From CAYWIT01 sp964458415 (GTDB taxonomy: Bacteria; Pseudomonadota; Alphaproteobacteria; Micavibrionales; UBA2020), in assembly GCA_964458415.1 (NCBI GenBank), contig CAYWIT010000010.1:22576-86575 (forward strand): a stretch of 64,000 bases of DNA, written 5' to 3'. The position numbers and the translations under genes are program-made. Shown piece after piece: positions 25,304 to 34,939 of the stretch; the stretch's first letter is position 1, and each line of letters opens with the position of its first letter. Below the pieces are notes generated by a model. That model saw nothing but the letters and a program-made list of their open reading frames with translations, was not told the origin of the DNA and did no database searches.

Positions 25304-27586
25304 TCAGAAGCGCGTACCGAAACTGAACCGGAACGTCTCCGTCTTGTCATAGGTCTCTTTTAGTATTGCCTTGGAGAGGTCTACACGTACCGGCCCCATC
25401 GGCGAGCGCCATGAGAACCCTGCGCCAACAGAAAGCCGCACAGTTTCTTCATCAACGATCGACGCCCCATTGTCATCAAGCGTACCGAGTGACCCGAAAT
25501 CAGTGAAAACATGGCCCCTGACGCCCAGATCTTCCGGAAGCCCCGATGGGAAGGCAAGTTCTGTCGATCCGCGCCAGAAACGATTTCCTCCCAAAGCATC
25601 CAGCGTCGCCGTATCACGCGGACCGATACCGGATTCCTTGAAACCTCGCAAGGTATTGCCCCCGATATAAAACCTCTCATCAATCCGCACATCCTCATCC
25701 CCCCAGCCGACGATATAGCCGCCTTCGCCGAGGACGCTCAGGATCCATTTATCAACGACAGGATAATAGTAGGTTCCGCCCAGCTTTGCCTTGACGTAAC
25801 GGGAATCCCCCCCCAGCCCGGCAAGCTCCGTGTCAAATCGAGCGACAAGACCTTCCGTCGGATCCAGCTTACTATCCGTCGCATCATATGTCAGCCGCTG
25901 GATAATCGCCGAGGTCGCGCGCTGCCCCTCCTGCTGCCGGATATACAAAGACGCCGATGGATCAACGTTGGTAATGTTATTATCCTCGTAACGATAGGAC
26001 AACGTCTGGCGCCATTTTTCCGACAGAGGGTAACCCAGACGCAACGCTCCGCCTGTTGTACGACTGTCAAAAGAACTCTCGCTCTGATAATCACGCGTGA
26101 TGTGGAACAGATCAACACCGGCACTCAGATCGCGCTTAAGAAAATAAGGCTCTGTGAAACTGAAATCAAATTCCGTACGTTGCGTTGACAACGTTGTCGA
26201 TAATGACAGCTGCTGCCCCTTGCCTAAAAAGTTGCGTTCCCGGATCCGAAAATCCGCCAAAGCGCCGTCCGAAGTGGAATACCCAGCACCAATGGACAAT
26301 TCACCCGTAGACTTTTCCGCCACTGCAATATCTATGTCCATTTTATCGGGCGCAGATCCCGTCTGGGGCTTAACCTGTACATTTTCAAAGAAGCCAAGAT
26401 CCTTGATGCGCTGCTCGGACTGCCGCAGCCTGGAGGCATTATAGGGATCCCCTTCAATAAGCAGCATCTCGCGGCGGATAACCTCGTCAAGCGTACGGCT
26501 GTTACCGCCGATATTGATGTTCTCGATAAAAGTTTTCTGCCCTTCGTTAATGCTAAACTGAATATCAACCGTGCGTGTACTGCGGTTACGCTCGACGCCG
26601 GGATTAACATCCACAAAAGCATATTGCCTGTTCCCCAAAGCATCCGTCAGAGACGCAACGGTTTTTTCTATATCGCTGGCTTTGTACCAGTCGCCCGGAC
26701 GGAACGTCAGGTCCTGCTTGAACGGCGTTGCGTCAAGCTCGGGAATAAAGCTCTGGATATGCACGTTCCCGACCTTATAACGCTCCCCTTCTTCGAGAGT
26801 AAACGTCACATAGAAATTCTTGCGGTCCGGAGAAAGCTCCGCCACGGCATTTTCAACACGGAAATCCGCATAACCATGATCAAGATAAAAACGACGCAGC
26901 AATTCTCTGTCAAAGGCAAGACGATCAGGATCATACTTGTCGTCACTGGACCAGACACGCCACCAGCGATCCTCTTTGCTCCGTACTACCTTTTGCAAAT
27001 GAGCATCGTCGAAACGCTTGTTGCCAATAAAGCTAATCCGCGAAATCAGCGTTTGCGGGCCTTCGGTAATTTCAAAAACAAGATTAACCCTGTTCTGGTC
27101 AAGCTTGATAATTTTTGGCTCGACAAGCGCGGAAAAACGCCCGCTCAAACGATAGAGTTCCTGCAAACGCTCGACATCCGCCTGAACCTTTGTACGCGTC
27201 AGAACCGTACGCGGGCGCAACTGGACTTCCGCCTGAAGATTCTCGTCTTTGAATTTCTTATTACCCTCGAATGCGATTTCATTGATGATCGGATTTTCGA
27301 CAACGACAACAACCAGATCAGAGCCTTCCTGATAAAAGGAAACATCCGCGAAGAGCCCTGTTGAAAAGAGATTTTTCAATGCCCTGTCAAGACGGTCTGA
27401 ACTAAAATCGTCCCCGGCCTGAACGTCCATATAAGAAAGAACCGTCGCTGGCTCGATCCGCTGCGCCCCTTCCACCCGGACGGCCTGTATTCTGGCCGCG
27501 AAGGCATTTGTTCCAAACAAAGCTAGAAAAGTCATAACCAGAGCAGCCATGACGCAAAGGCGGGAGGACATATTCAGGATTTTCAT
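25304..27586 (-). CDS. bamA: Outer-membrane protein assembly factor BamA
   Basis: 760-aa Omp85 protein, the core of the BAM machine. A signal peptide ends near TNAFAA; five POTRA repeats follow (about 30-420; for example VEGAQRIEPATVLSYM and EGNKKFKDENLQAEVQL). The beta-barrel has the loop-6 motif as GGNTLRGFKESGIGPRD, with Leu where Val or Ile is usual. The C-terminal residue is Phe (RFSFGTRF), as expected for barrel insertion. It lies between rseP and the Skp-like gene. Confidence 0.97.
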   Translation of the reverse strand: MKILNMSSRLCVMAALVMTFLALFGTNAFAARIQAVRVEGAQRIEPATVLSYMDVQAGDDFSSDRLDRALKNLFSTGLFADVSFYQEGSDLVVVVVENPIINEIAFEGNKKFKDENLQAEVQLRPRTVLTRTKVQADVERLQELYRLSGRFSALVEPKIIKLDQNRVNLVFEITEGPQTLISRISFIGNKRFDDAHLQKVVRSKEDRWWRVWSSDDKYDPDRLAFDRELLRRFYLDHGYADFRVENAVAELSPDRKNFYVTFTLEEGERYKVGNVHIQSFIPELDATPFKQDLTFRPGDWYKASDIEKTVASLTDALGNRQYAFVDVNPGVERNRSTRTVDIQFSINEGQKTFIENINIGGNSRTLDEVIRREMLLIEGDPYNASRLRQSEQRIKDLGFFENVQVKPQTGSAPDKMDIDIAVAEKSTGELSIGAGYSTSDGALADFRIRERNFLGKGQQLSLSTTLSTQRTEFDFSFTEPYFLKRDLSAGVDLFHITRDYQSESSFDSRTTGGALRLGYPLSEKWRQTLSYRYEDNNITNVDPSASLYIRQQEGQRATSAIIQRLTYDATDSKLDPTEGLVARFDTELAGLGGDSRYVKAKLGGTYYYPVVDKWILSVLGEGGYIVGWGDEDVRIDERFYIGGNTLRGFKESGIGPRDTATLDALGGNRFWRGSTELAFPSGLPEDLGVRGHVFTDFGSLGTLDDNGASIVDEETVRLSVGAGFSWRSPMGPVRVDLSKAILKETYDKTETFRFSFGTRF

Positions 27587-27611
27587 TTGTGCGCTTCGAT
27601 ATTTTTTTGTT

Positions 27612-28814
27612 TTAAGAAACCAGTCTCAGGACATAATCAACAACCTTGAGCTGAACAAGATCATTCCATGTCGCAAACAACATCATACCAACTAATAGAG
27701 TAAATCCAACCCTTAAAGCATATTCCTGAACACGTTCATGGACAGGCTTCCCGCGCACTCTTTCCATAGCGTACATAGCAAGATGACCTCCATCAAGCAT
27801 AGGAATTGGCAAGAGGTTCAGCAGCCCTAGGTTCACCGACAACAGCGCCGCAAAAGTAATCAAGGAAACAACACCGGCTTTGGCAAACTCCCCGGCATAA
27901 GCGCCGATCCGGAGAATTCCACCCAGCTCTTCAGCGCTTCTTGTCCCCATCACCATCTGCCCCAGCGCCTTGAGCGTTCCGACAGAAAGCCTCCATGTTT
28001 CAGCGACCGACGCCCCAAAAGCGGACACTATCGTATGCGGCTTCGCCTCCTGCGCCTCCGTAGACCTGATTCCCAAACGACCTTGCGTATGTTTAAAGCC
28101 GAAGCGATCCTCCATAACCACCTTTTCAGGCGTAAGGTACAAAACAGAAACTTTGTCTCCCCATTTCCCGTCCCCAAGGTAGTTAACAAGATGAACTTCC
28201 ATTTCTTTATCAATATTTACAAGAACAGACGCCTTGATATCCTGAAAGCTCTCGATCTTTTTGCCATCGATCTCGATGATCTTGTCATCCGGTTGTATCC
28301 CCGCCTTTTCTGCCGGAGAGTTCTCAAGGATGGAGGCCGCTATTGGTGGCGTATAGGGCTGCCCCTGAAATGCGTAAAGCCCCGTCAGTAGGATAATCGC
28401 GAAAATGTAGTTAATTGCAGGCCCGGCAAAAACGATAGCTGCTCTTTTGCCAACAGATTGAGAGAAAAAAGCCACTTTCCTTTCTTCCGCGGTAAAGCTG
28501 CGAATGGCATCGCCTTCTTTGACGCCCTCTGCCGCCTGCGTACTGGCAGGATCCACATCTCCAAACATCTGCACATAACCGCCCAACGGCACCCAGCCCA
28601 CTTTCCAGCGGGTACCGTTCTTGTCTGTGCGTCCAAAAAGCGCCTTGCCAAAACCAATCGAGAAGGTTTCAACGCGTACCCCGCAGAGCCTTGCAATGAT
28701 GTAGTGACCCCACTCGTGCACAAAAACCAGCACACTCAGCACCAGCACAAAAGGAAGTCCATAACTCCAGACAAAGTCAAATGGCGCGTCTAAAAACTTA
28801 TGTAAATATTCCAT
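27612..28814 (-). CDS. rseP: Site-2 zinc protease RseP
   Basis: 400-aa membrane metalloprotease that cuts transmembrane anti-sigma factors and remnant signal peptides. Zinc motif HEWGH (H33, E34, H37) lies in the first membrane helix; the second metal site is PIPMLDGGHL near residue 345. One PDZ domain is visible (about 125-205, NSPAEKAGIQPDDKIIEIDG), against two in E. coli RseP, which fits the shorter length. It follows dxr by 30 bases. Confidence 0.95.
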   Translation of the reverse strand: MEYLHKFLDAPFDFVWSYGLPFVLVLSVLVFVHEWGHYIIARLCGVRVETFSIGFGKALFGRTDKNGTRWKVGWVPLGGYVQMFGDVDPASTQAAEGVKEGDAIRSFTAEERKVAFFSQSVGKRAAIVFAGPAINYIFAIILLTGLYAFQGQPYTPPIAASILENSPAEKAGIQPDDKIIEIDGKKIESFQDIKASVLVNIDKEMEVHLVNYLGDGKWGDKVSVLYLTPEKVVMEDRFGFKHTQGRLGIRSTEAQEAKPHTIVSAFGASVAETWRLSVGTLKALGQMVMGTRSAEELGGILRIGAYAGEFAKAGVVSLITFAALLSVNLGLLNLLPIPMLDGGHLAMYAMERVRGKPVHERVQEYALRVGFTLLVGMMLFATWNDLVQLKVVDYVLRLVS

Positions 28815-28844
28815 AGAATAACCCCTTACAGATCAACCATTTTA

Positions 28845-30014
28845 TCAGCCTGAAAGTGCACCGACAGCCCGCTCCGCCTCCTGACGGGACGTCCTGTCGA
28901 GCGCAAATACATCTTCAAGACATGATATTGGACCAAATTTCACGCTTTGCAAGCCCTTCTCGACAACACTTTCGATTGCAGAAAATTTCAGTTTTCCAGA
29001 CAAAAAAGCCGCCACAGCTATTTCATTGGCCGCATTGAACACCGTTGGGAAGCCCTCTCCCGCACGCAGAACATCTCTGGCCATTTTTATAGCTGGAAAT
29101 CTATTTGTATCAATCGGTTCAAGCTCTAAATTAAGCTTATTAGCAAAGTTTAATTTGTTTCCTGCTGTTTTTATTCTATTTGGCCAGGCCAAGGTATGCG
29201 CAATGGGCGTCCTCATGTCCGTTGCCCCCATTTGAAGCAAGACACTTCCATCAATATATTCAACCAAAGAGTGAATGGTTGACTGTGGATGAATCAGGAT
29301 GTCGATCTTCTCAGAGGGCACATTAAAAAGATAATGCGCCTCTATGATTTCCAATGATTTATTCATCATCGTCGCGCTATCAATGGATATTTTTGCACCC
29401 ATGGCCCACTTGGGATGACGAACAGCCTCTTCCGGTGTAACGTCACCCAGTTCGGCTCTGCCTTTGCGTAAAAACGGGCCCCCGGAAGCCGTCAGAATAA
29501 TCCGTTCAATATATTCCCGCTGTTTAGAATCAAACACCTGAAATATAGCGTTATGTTCACTGTCTACCGGAAGCAGAGTAGCTCCACTTTTCCCGACAGC
29601 CTCCATAACAAAACGCCCCGCACAAACCAGCGATTCCTTGTTCGCTAACGCAACAATTTTTCCCTGCTGAATTGCCGCCATGGTCGATTCTACGCCCGCG
29701 GAGCCGACAATCGCCGCCATGGTCCAGTCAACAGGGATAGCGGCGGCCTCGATAACAGCCTGTCGTCCGGCCATAACACGTGTCGGCGTTCCCGCCAGAG
29801 AATCCTGTAATTCCTGATAGAGGCTCTCGTCCCCGATAACCGCATATTCCGCCTGAAACGCCCGCGCCTGCGCGGCAAGAAGTTTTACGTTCTTCTGCGC
29901 TGTTAGAACCCGCACCTCAAACTTGTCACGATGAGCAGAAATCAAATCAAGCGTATTTGTTCCGATAGACCCCGTCGCGCCCAGAATAGAAACAGATTTT
30001 TTTTGAAAAAACAC
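28845..30014 (-). CDS. dxr: 1-deoxy-D-xylulose 5-phosphate reductoisomerase
   Basis: 389-aa NADPH enzyme making 2-C-methyl-D-erythritol 4-phosphate, the committed step of the non-mevalonate isoprenoid pathway. The NADPH fold is GATGSIGTNTLDLI (residues 12-25). Metal and substrate motifs include LLPVDSEHNAIFQ, TASGGPF, KWAMGAKISIDSATMMNKSLE and IHPQSTIHSLVE. The start is GTG at 30014, five bases after the cdsA stop, with only a weak ribosome site. Its product pathway feeds UppS in the same operon. Confidence 0.96.
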   Translation of the reverse strand: MFFQKKSVSILGATGSIGTNTLDLISAHRDKFEVRVLTAQKNVKLLAAQARAFQAEYAVIGDESLYQELQDSLAGTPTRVMAGRQAVIEAAAIPVDWTMAAIVGSAGVESTMAAIQQGKIVALANKESLVCAGRFVMEAVGKSGATLLPVDSEHNAIFQVFDSKQREYIERIILTASGGPFLRKGRAELGDVTPEEAVRHPKWAMGAKISIDSATMMNKSLEIIEAHYLFNVPSEKIDILIHPQSTIHSLVEYIDGSVLLQMGATDMRTPIAHTLAWPNRIKTAGNKLNFANKLNLELEPIDTNRFPAIKMARDVLRAGEGFPTVFNAANEIAVAAFLSGKLKFSAIESVVEKGLQSVKFGPISCLEDVFALDRTSRQEAERAVGALSG

Positions 30015-30019
30015 GCGGC

Positions 30020-30880
30020 TTATCCCGCCACAACGGCAATAACACCGAAGACAAGCGCCACCATCAAAAGAGCATCAATCCTGTCAAGCACCCCGCCATG
30101 CCCCGGAATAATAGCGCCCGTGTCCTTGATGCCATAGTGACGTTTAAAAATTGACTTGAACAAATCTCCGCCCTGGCCGACCATTGAAAGGAAAAAACCC
30201 ATCACGGCATATCCCGTCGGCCCCATACCGCCCAGAGTTTCAACACCCGACACATTCAAAACGAACGGACAGGACATACCTGCGGCAACCAGCGCCGATC
30301 CCACGCTGCCCCCAAAAAATCCAGACCATGTCTTTTTTGGGCTGATAACCGGCGCAAGCTTTGGCCCGCCGATGGCGCGTCCGGCAAAATAAGCAAAAGA
30401 GTCACTGGCCCATACGATAAAGAGCAATGTCAGCATATGATAAAGGCCATAGGCCGTGCCATTCCGCAGCCAAACCATGACCGAAACTGCAAAACCAATA
30501 TAAATAAAACCAAAAATCACCTGCCGCAAGGAAGGGCCTTTTTGCGAAAAATTATAGGCGAATAACAAAAAGCCGAGCGCCAGAAAAAACCAGAATCCGA
30601 CCGCCGGATTACCCGTCATCCCGGATCCCGCAATTCCAAGACCTGCAAGAAACCCTGCAAATTCAGAAAAACGCTGCGGTGTATTGGCCTGCCCGATCAA
30701 AACCATCCGCGTCCATTCAAAAACAGCGATACCACCGGCCAAAGCCATCATCAGGGTAAAAGCACCGCTTCCCACCCATAGGACAAAAAGGACGACCGGG
30801 GCAAGGATGAGCGCTGATCTTAATCTTGTTTTTAGAGAACTATCCGGCAGTTTAGGAGCCTCAACAACAGGTTCACTCAT
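30020..30880 (-). CDS. cdsA: Phosphatidate cytidylyltransferase
   Basis: 286-aa polytopic inner-membrane enzyme forming CDP-diacylglycerol from phosphatidate and CTP, the branch point for all phospholipids. Several hydrophobic helices; the conserved block is SDSFAYFAGRAIGGPKL, SPKKTWSGFFGG and the C-terminal GHGGVLDRIDALL signature. It overlaps uppS by four bases. Confidence 0.94.
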   Translation of the reverse strand: MSEPVVEAPKLPDSSLKTRLRSALILAPVVLFVLWVGSGAFTLMMALAGGIAVFEWTRMVLIGQANTPQRFSEFAGFLAGLGIAGSGMTGNPAVGFWFFLALGFLLFAYNFSQKGPSLRQVIFGFIYIGFAVSVMVWLRNGTAYGLYHMLTLLFIVWASDSFAYFAGRAIGGPKLAPVISPKKTWSGFFGGSVGSALVAAGMSCPFVLNVSGVETLGGMGPTGYAVMGFFLSMVGQGGDLFKSIFKRHYGIKDTGAIIPGHGGVLDRIDALLMVALVFGVIAVVAG

Positions 30881-31629
30881 GACTGGCCCGCCCCTGTTTT
30901 TGTTAACAAACCGCCAAAACGACGCTCACGGCTGGAAAAAAAAGCCACCGCCGCTTCCATATCTTTTTTGCCAAAATCAGGCCAAAGAACATCCGTGAAA
31001 TAAAGCTCGGCGTAGGCCATCTGCCAGAGCAGGAAGTTACTGATCCTGCTTTCCCCGCTGGTGCGGATCATCAAATCCGGCTCGGGAATACCCTCCGTCA
31101 TCAAATGACGCGCAAACAGGCTTGCATCGATTTGCGTGACATCAAGCTCCCCAGATTTTACTTTTTGTGCCAGAGACTGCGCTGCTTGCACAATATCCTG
31201 CCGACCACCATAGCTGAGCGCGATAACAACCGTGATGCGATCATTATGCTTTGTAACTTCTTCGGCCTGTTCAATCAAACGCACGATATCATCCGGCAAC
31301 CGCGCACGCTCGCCAATAACAAGCAGCCGTGCGCCGCTCTTGCTCAGCTCTGCCGTTTCCTTGCGCAGATAAAGGCGCATCAGATCCATCAGATCCGCGA
31401 CTTCCTCCGCTGGCCTGTTCCAGTTTTCCGATGAAAAACTGAACAATGTTACAAAAGGAATGCCCATATCCCGGGCGGCTTCCACCGCACGCTGCGCCGC
31501 TTCTGCTCCCTTGCGGTGACCTTCCGTCCGGCTCAGCCCCCGCGCCGTTGCCCATCGCCCGTTGCCATCCATGATGATGGCAACGTGTCGGGGAATCCTG
31601 TTATGCTGCTGCGACGCACCAATAGACAT
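30877..31629 (-). CDS. uppS: Undecaprenyl diphosphate synthase
   Basis: 250-aa cis-prenyltransferase that makes the C55 carrier lipid for peptidoglycan and O-antigen. Catalytic Asp is D21 in IIMDGNGRWA; other motifs are TLFSFSSENWNRP and the C-terminal MIRTSGESRISNFLLWQ with YTELYF-like AYAELYFTDVLWPDF. The ATG overlaps the frr stop by one base (TGATG). Confidence 0.97.
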   Translation of the reverse strand: MSIGASQQHNRIPRHVAIIMDGNGRWATARGLSRTEGHRKGAEAAQRAVEAARDMGIPFVTLFSFSSENWNRPAEEVADLMDLMRLYLRKETAELSKSGARLLVIGERARLPDDIVRLIEQAEEVTKHNDRITVVIALSYGGRQDIVQAAQSLAQKVKSGELDVTQIDASLFARHLMTEGIPEPDLMIRTSGESRISNFLLWQMAYAELYFTDVLWPDFGKKDMEAAVAFFSSRERRFGGLLTKTGAGQS

Positions 31630-32186
31630 CAGACCTGCTTGATCTCCTGCTCTTTATGCGCAAGAGCCTCGTCAACTTTTTTGACCCAGGCATCTGTTAC
31701 TTTCTGAATGGTATCCTCATGCTTCTTGAGCTCATCTTCAGAAATCTGGCCGTCTTTTTCCATCCGTTTGACACTATCCATGCCCTCACGGCGAATATTG
31801 CGCACAGCAACACGCGCCTGCTCTGCATACTTTGCCGCAACCTTGACCAGCTCAACCCGCCGTTCCTCGGTCAATCCCGGAAGCGGAACACGAATTAATG
31901 ATCCCGCTGGCTGAGGATTAAGGCCCAATCCCGCATTCGCGATGGCCTTTTCTACGGCCTTGGTATTGGCTGCATCCCAGACCTGAACATTCAAAAGACG
32001 CGCCTCACCGACCGAAACGGAAGCGACCTGATTAATAGGCATTTTTGTGCCATAAACTTCCACCTGAACATTCTCAAGCAGGCTGGCGGAAGCGCGGCCA
32101 GTGCGCAGCCCGCCAAGTTCCTTCATGAGCACATCAAAAGCACCGCTCATGCGGCGTTCCAGATCATCCATATTCAACTCAGCCAT
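31629..32186 (-). CDS. frr: Ribosome recycling factor
   Basis: 185-aa factor that splits post-termination ribosomes with EF-G. Typical features: LRTGRASASLLENVQVEVYG, INQVASVSVGEARLL, GSLIRVPLPGLTEERR and the C-terminal helix pair with DSVKRMEKDGQISEDE. Its start overlaps the pyrH end by eight bases. Confidence 0.97.
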   Translation of the reverse strand: MAELNMDDLERRMSGAFDVLMKELGGLRTGRASASLLENVQVEVYGTKMPINQVASVSVGEARLLNVQVWDAANTKAVEKAIANAGLGLNPQPAGSLIRVPLPGLTEERRVELVKVAAKYAEQARVAVRNIRREGMDSVKRMEKDGQISEDELKKHEDTIQKVTDAWVKKVDEALAHKEQEIKQV

Positions 32187-32913
32187 GTTGCGCTTCTTTC
32201 TCCATTACAATAGTGTAATCGCCACGACCCTGCAGAAGTTCGGCAAAAGCGCCGGGCCGCTTGATCGAAAAGACGATGACGGGAATATTGCTTTCCCGTG
32301 CTAGGGCGATTGCCGAAGCATCCATAACCCCCAGATCATTCGACAGGACATCCAGATAGGTCAGCCTGTCAAACTTTGTCGCCGTTGGCACCTTGACAGG
32401 ATCGGCGGTGTAAACGCCGTCAACTTTTGTTCCCTTGAGCAGAGCGTCACACCCCATTTCGGAAGCACGCAAAGCCGCCGCTGTGTCCGTCGTGAAAAAT
32501 GGATTTCCGGTTCCCGCCGCAAAAATTACAACCCGGCCTTTTTCCATGTGCCGGATTGCTTTGCGGCGAATATAGGATTCACACACGCTTGACATCGGAA
32601 TTGCAGACTGAACACGTGTGGGAATCCCCACCTGTTCAAGCGCATTTTGCAGGGCGAGGGAATTAATCACCGTCGCCAGCATGCCCATATAATCGGCTGT
32701 GGCGCGATCCATGCCAACAGAGGCTCCCGATACGCCACGGAAAATATTTCCCCCGCCGACGACAAGGCAAACCTCTACCCCCAAATCGACGGCAGCTTTA
32801 ATATCCTGCGCAATACGATTGACCGTTGCAGGCTCAATACCGTATTCCCCCTCTCCCATCAGGGCCTCGCCTGAAATCTTGAGAAGGACACGCTTGAACC
32901 TGGACTTGGTCAT
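32179..32913 (-). CDS. pyrH: Uridylate kinase
   Basis: 244-aa bacterial UMP kinase of the amino-acid kinase fold, supplying UDP for nucleic acids and UDP-sugars. Motifs: LLKISGEALMGEGEYGI, VVGGGNIFRG, DYMGMLATVINSLAL and AAGTGNPFFTTDTAAALRA. The normal length is conserved. It is separated from tsf by 145 bases containing a cluster of GC-rich palindromes. Confidence 0.97.
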   Translation of the reverse strand: MTKSRFKRVLLKISGEALMGEGEYGIEPATVNRIAQDIKAAVDLGVEVCLVVGGGNIFRGVSGASVGMDRATADYMGMLATVINSLALQNALEQVGIPTRVQSAIPMSSVCESYIRRKAIRHMEKGRVVIFAAGTGNPFFTTDTAAALRASEMGCDALLKGTKVDGVYTADPVKVPTATKFDRLTYLDVLSNDLGVMDASAIALARESNIPVIVFSIKRPGAFAELLQGRGDYTIVMEKEAQHG

Positions 32914-32939
32914 TTGAATCTATCTCCGCAGATGGCATA

Positions 32940-33051
32940 CCCCTCTCGTGGAAAGGGGAGTCGAGGGTAATTCGCAACATCGACCCTGCGACAGGGAAGG
33001 GTACCCTCACCCTTCCCGTTCCCGCAGATCCCCTCCCCTGAAGGAGAGGGG
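32940..33051. repeat. Cluster of GC-rich palindromes between tsf and pyrH
   Basis: Three hairpins in about 110 bases. The central one is perfect: arms 32994-33002 and 33009-33017 (GGGAAGGGT / ACCCTTCCC) around six bases. Flanking units, CCCCTCTCGTGGAAAGGGGAG at 32940-32960 and CCCCTCCCCTGAAGGAGAGG from 33030, are each self-complementary and are imperfect inverted copies of each other. There is no T-run, so it is not a simple terminator. The form recalls the dispersed intergenic palindromes (REP-like) of proteobacteria and may stabilise or process the operon mRNA. Confidence 0.6.
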
Positions 33052-33058
33052 CAATACA

Positions 33059-33982
33059 TTAACCCGTTGCCATTTTAGCGACTTCAGCAGCGAAATCGTC
33101 TTCTTTCTTCTCGACGCCTTCACCCAGTTCATAACGGACAAAACCCGTCAGTTTTACCGGTGCCCCAATATCTTTGGCGGCATTTTCCAGCACGGCAGAA
33201 ATTTTTGTCGCGCCATCGATAATAAAGGTTTGCTCGAGCAGGACGACCTGTTCGTAAAATTTACGCAGCGAGCCTTCAACCATCTTCTCGACGATATCCG
33301 CAGGCTTGCCGCTTTGCTTTGCTTTATCGGCATAAACAGAGCGCTCGCGTTCAACCAGACCTTTGTCAAGGCCGGCAACGTCCAGAGATTCCGGACGGGA
33401 TGCGGCAATGTGCATAGCCAGCTGACGCCCCAGAGATTCCAGTTTCGCTACATCGCCCGTGGATTCCAAAGCAACCAGAACCCCGATCTTTCCGCGGTTC
33501 GGCACGAGCATATTGTGAACATACGTTGCGACAATACCGTTCTCCACAGAGAGCCGCGTCATGCGACGCAGGGTCATATTTTCACCAATCGTCGCGACCA
33601 GATCCGTCAACGTATCCTGAGCGGTTTTCTCGCCCAGTTTTTTTGCTTTCAGCAGTTCCACATCACCGAGCCCGTCTTTCAGAGCGATATCCGTGATCTG
33701 TTCCAGAAATTTCTGAAAGTGCTCATTGCGCGCAACGAAGTCTGTCTCTGCGTTCAGCTCTATTATGATGCCCGTTTTTCCGGACGACGCGACGCTGACC
33801 AGGCCTTCAGCAGCGGCACGACCGGATTTTTTAGCCGCTGAAGCCAGGCCCTTTTTGCGGAGATGATCCATCGCCGCTTCAATATCGCCGTTATGCTCCA
33901 TCAGGGCTTTTTTGCAATCCATCATGCCCGCACCTGATTTTTCGCGCAGGTCTTTGACCAGAGATGCACTGATTTCTGTCAT
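33059..33982 (-). CDS. tsf: Elongation factor Ts
   Basis: 307-aa guanine nucleotide exchange factor for EF-Tu. The N-terminal UBA-like domain has VKDLREKSGAGMMDCKKAL, followed by the core with LNAETDFVARNEHFQKF and the C-terminal dimerisation-type helices (VLLEQTFIIDG). A clear ribosome site (AAAGGGAG) precedes ATG at 33982. It follows rpsB by 26 bases, the almost universal pairing. Confidence 0.98.
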   Translation of the reverse strand: MTEISASLVKDLREKSGAGMMDCKKALMEHNGDIEAAMDHLRKKGLASAAKKSGRAAAEGLVSVASSGKTGIIIELNAETDFVARNEHFQKFLEQITDIALKDGLGDVELLKAKKLGEKTAQDTLTDLVATIGENMTLRRMTRLSVENGIVATYVHNMLVPNRGKIGVLVALESTGDVAKLESLGRQLAMHIAASRPESLDVAGLDKGLVERERSVYADKAKQSGKPADIVEKMVEGSLRKFYEQVVLLEQTFIIDGATKISAVLENAAKDIGAPVKLTGFVRYELGEGVEKKEDDFAAEVAKMATG

Positions 33983-34008
33983 AGTTATATTCTCCCTTTA
34001 TTCAGTCA

Positions 34009-34797
34009 TTAACCCGCAACAGCGGCTTTCACTTCAACATCGCCGCCGAGATCTTCAGCCATCGGGTTCTCCAAAGCGCCGGTATCCTTACCGGAAGCTT
34101 TGACTTCGGCCTGCAGCCCATCCAGAACGGATTCGGCAAACAGGTCACAATAAGTCGCGATAGCGCGTGTAGCATCATCGTTACCCGGAACCGGAAAATC
34201 GATATTCTCAGGATCGCAGTTGGTATCAACGATAGCAAAAACAGGAATGCCCAGACGGCGCGCTTCCAGAATAGCATTCGCCTCCTTCGCAACATCGATC
34301 ACGACCATGGCATCCGGCAGACCGCCCATATCCTTAATTCCGCCCAAAGCCTTTTCCAGCTTCTCTTTTTCGCGGGCAAGGTTGAGCTGTTCTTTTTTGG
34401 TCAGGCCGTGCTTGACTTCCGGATTGTTCATCATCTCGTCAACAGCGCGCAGACGCTTGATAGAGTTGGAGATCGTGCCCCAGTTCGTCAGCATACCGCC
34501 CAGCCAGCGATGGTTAACGTAGTACTGCCCGCAACGCTTGGCTGTCTCGGCAACTTTCTCCGTCGCCTGACGCTTTGTCCCAACGAACAAAACACGGCCG
34601 CCATTGGCAACGATGTCGCGCACGCCTTTCAGGGCGTGATGTAGCATCGGAACGGTCAGTTCGAGGTTGATGATATGCACGCCGTTGCGCTCGCCAAAAA
34701 TATAAGGCTTCATTTTTGGATTCCAGCGGCGAGTATTGTGACCAAAGTGAACACCCGCTTCGAGAAGTTGGCGCATGGTAAATGTTGGCATTGTCAT
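34009..34797 (-). CDS. rpsB: 30S ribosomal protein S2
   Basis: 262-aa small-subunit protein. Signatures: MRQLLEAGVHFGHNTRRWNP near the start, VLFVGTKRQA, YYVNHRWLGGMLTNW and PDAMVVIDVAKEANAILEA. The C-terminus carries an acidic/Ala-rich extension of about 25 residues, as in many alphaproteobacteria. The ribosome site GGAAGGAA precedes ATG at 34797. It is the first gene of the 16-gene operon; a leader of about 135 bases with two hairpins lies upstream. Confidence 0.98.
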   Translation of the reverse strand: MTMPTFTMRQLLEAGVHFGHNTRRWNPKMKPYIFGERNGVHIINLELTVPMLHHALKGVRDIVANGGRVLFVGTKRQATEKVAETAKRCGQYYVNHRWLGGMLTNWGTISNSIKRLRAVDEMMNNPEVKHGLTKKEQLNLAREKEKLEKALGGIKDMGGLPDAMVVIDVAKEANAILEARRLGIPVFAIVDTNCDPENIDFPVPGNDDATRAIATYCDLFAESVLDGLQAEVKASGKDTGALENPMAEDLGGDVEVKAAVAG

Positions 34798-34859
34798 TTT
34801 GAAAGTTCCTTCCTTCGGTTATGCCTCTACGGATATAGTCCCTTGCGGAACACCGATGC

Positions 34860-34937
34860 GGCTGCACAAGGCAGCCTCAGATCCGTATGTGATTTTTAGT
34901 TATGCCCCCGTGAACCATTCACGGAGCCAATGGGGGC
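34860..34937 (-). promoter_or_regulatory. Structured rpsB mRNA leader
   Basis: Two hairpins lie in the predicted 5' leader. One is 34904-34937, with outer arms GCCCCC/GGGGGC and an inner 6-bp arm (34909-34914 / 34918-34923). The other is 34860-34876, GGCTGC/GCAGCC with a 5-base loop. In E. coli the rpsB-tsf leader is the target of autogenous repression by S2; a similar role here is inference. The 34798-35051 stretch holds no gene. Confidence 0.4.
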
Positions 34938-34939
34938 GA

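Noticed and set aside
23799..25352. Plus-strand open frame of about 517 codons opposite lpxD, skp and the bamA end
   Set aside because: It spans three certain genes on the other strand, has low-complexity composition and lacks any promoter or ribosome site.
32940..33051. CRISPR array
   Set aside because: The repeats are hairpins in inverted orientation, without regular spacers and without cas genes.
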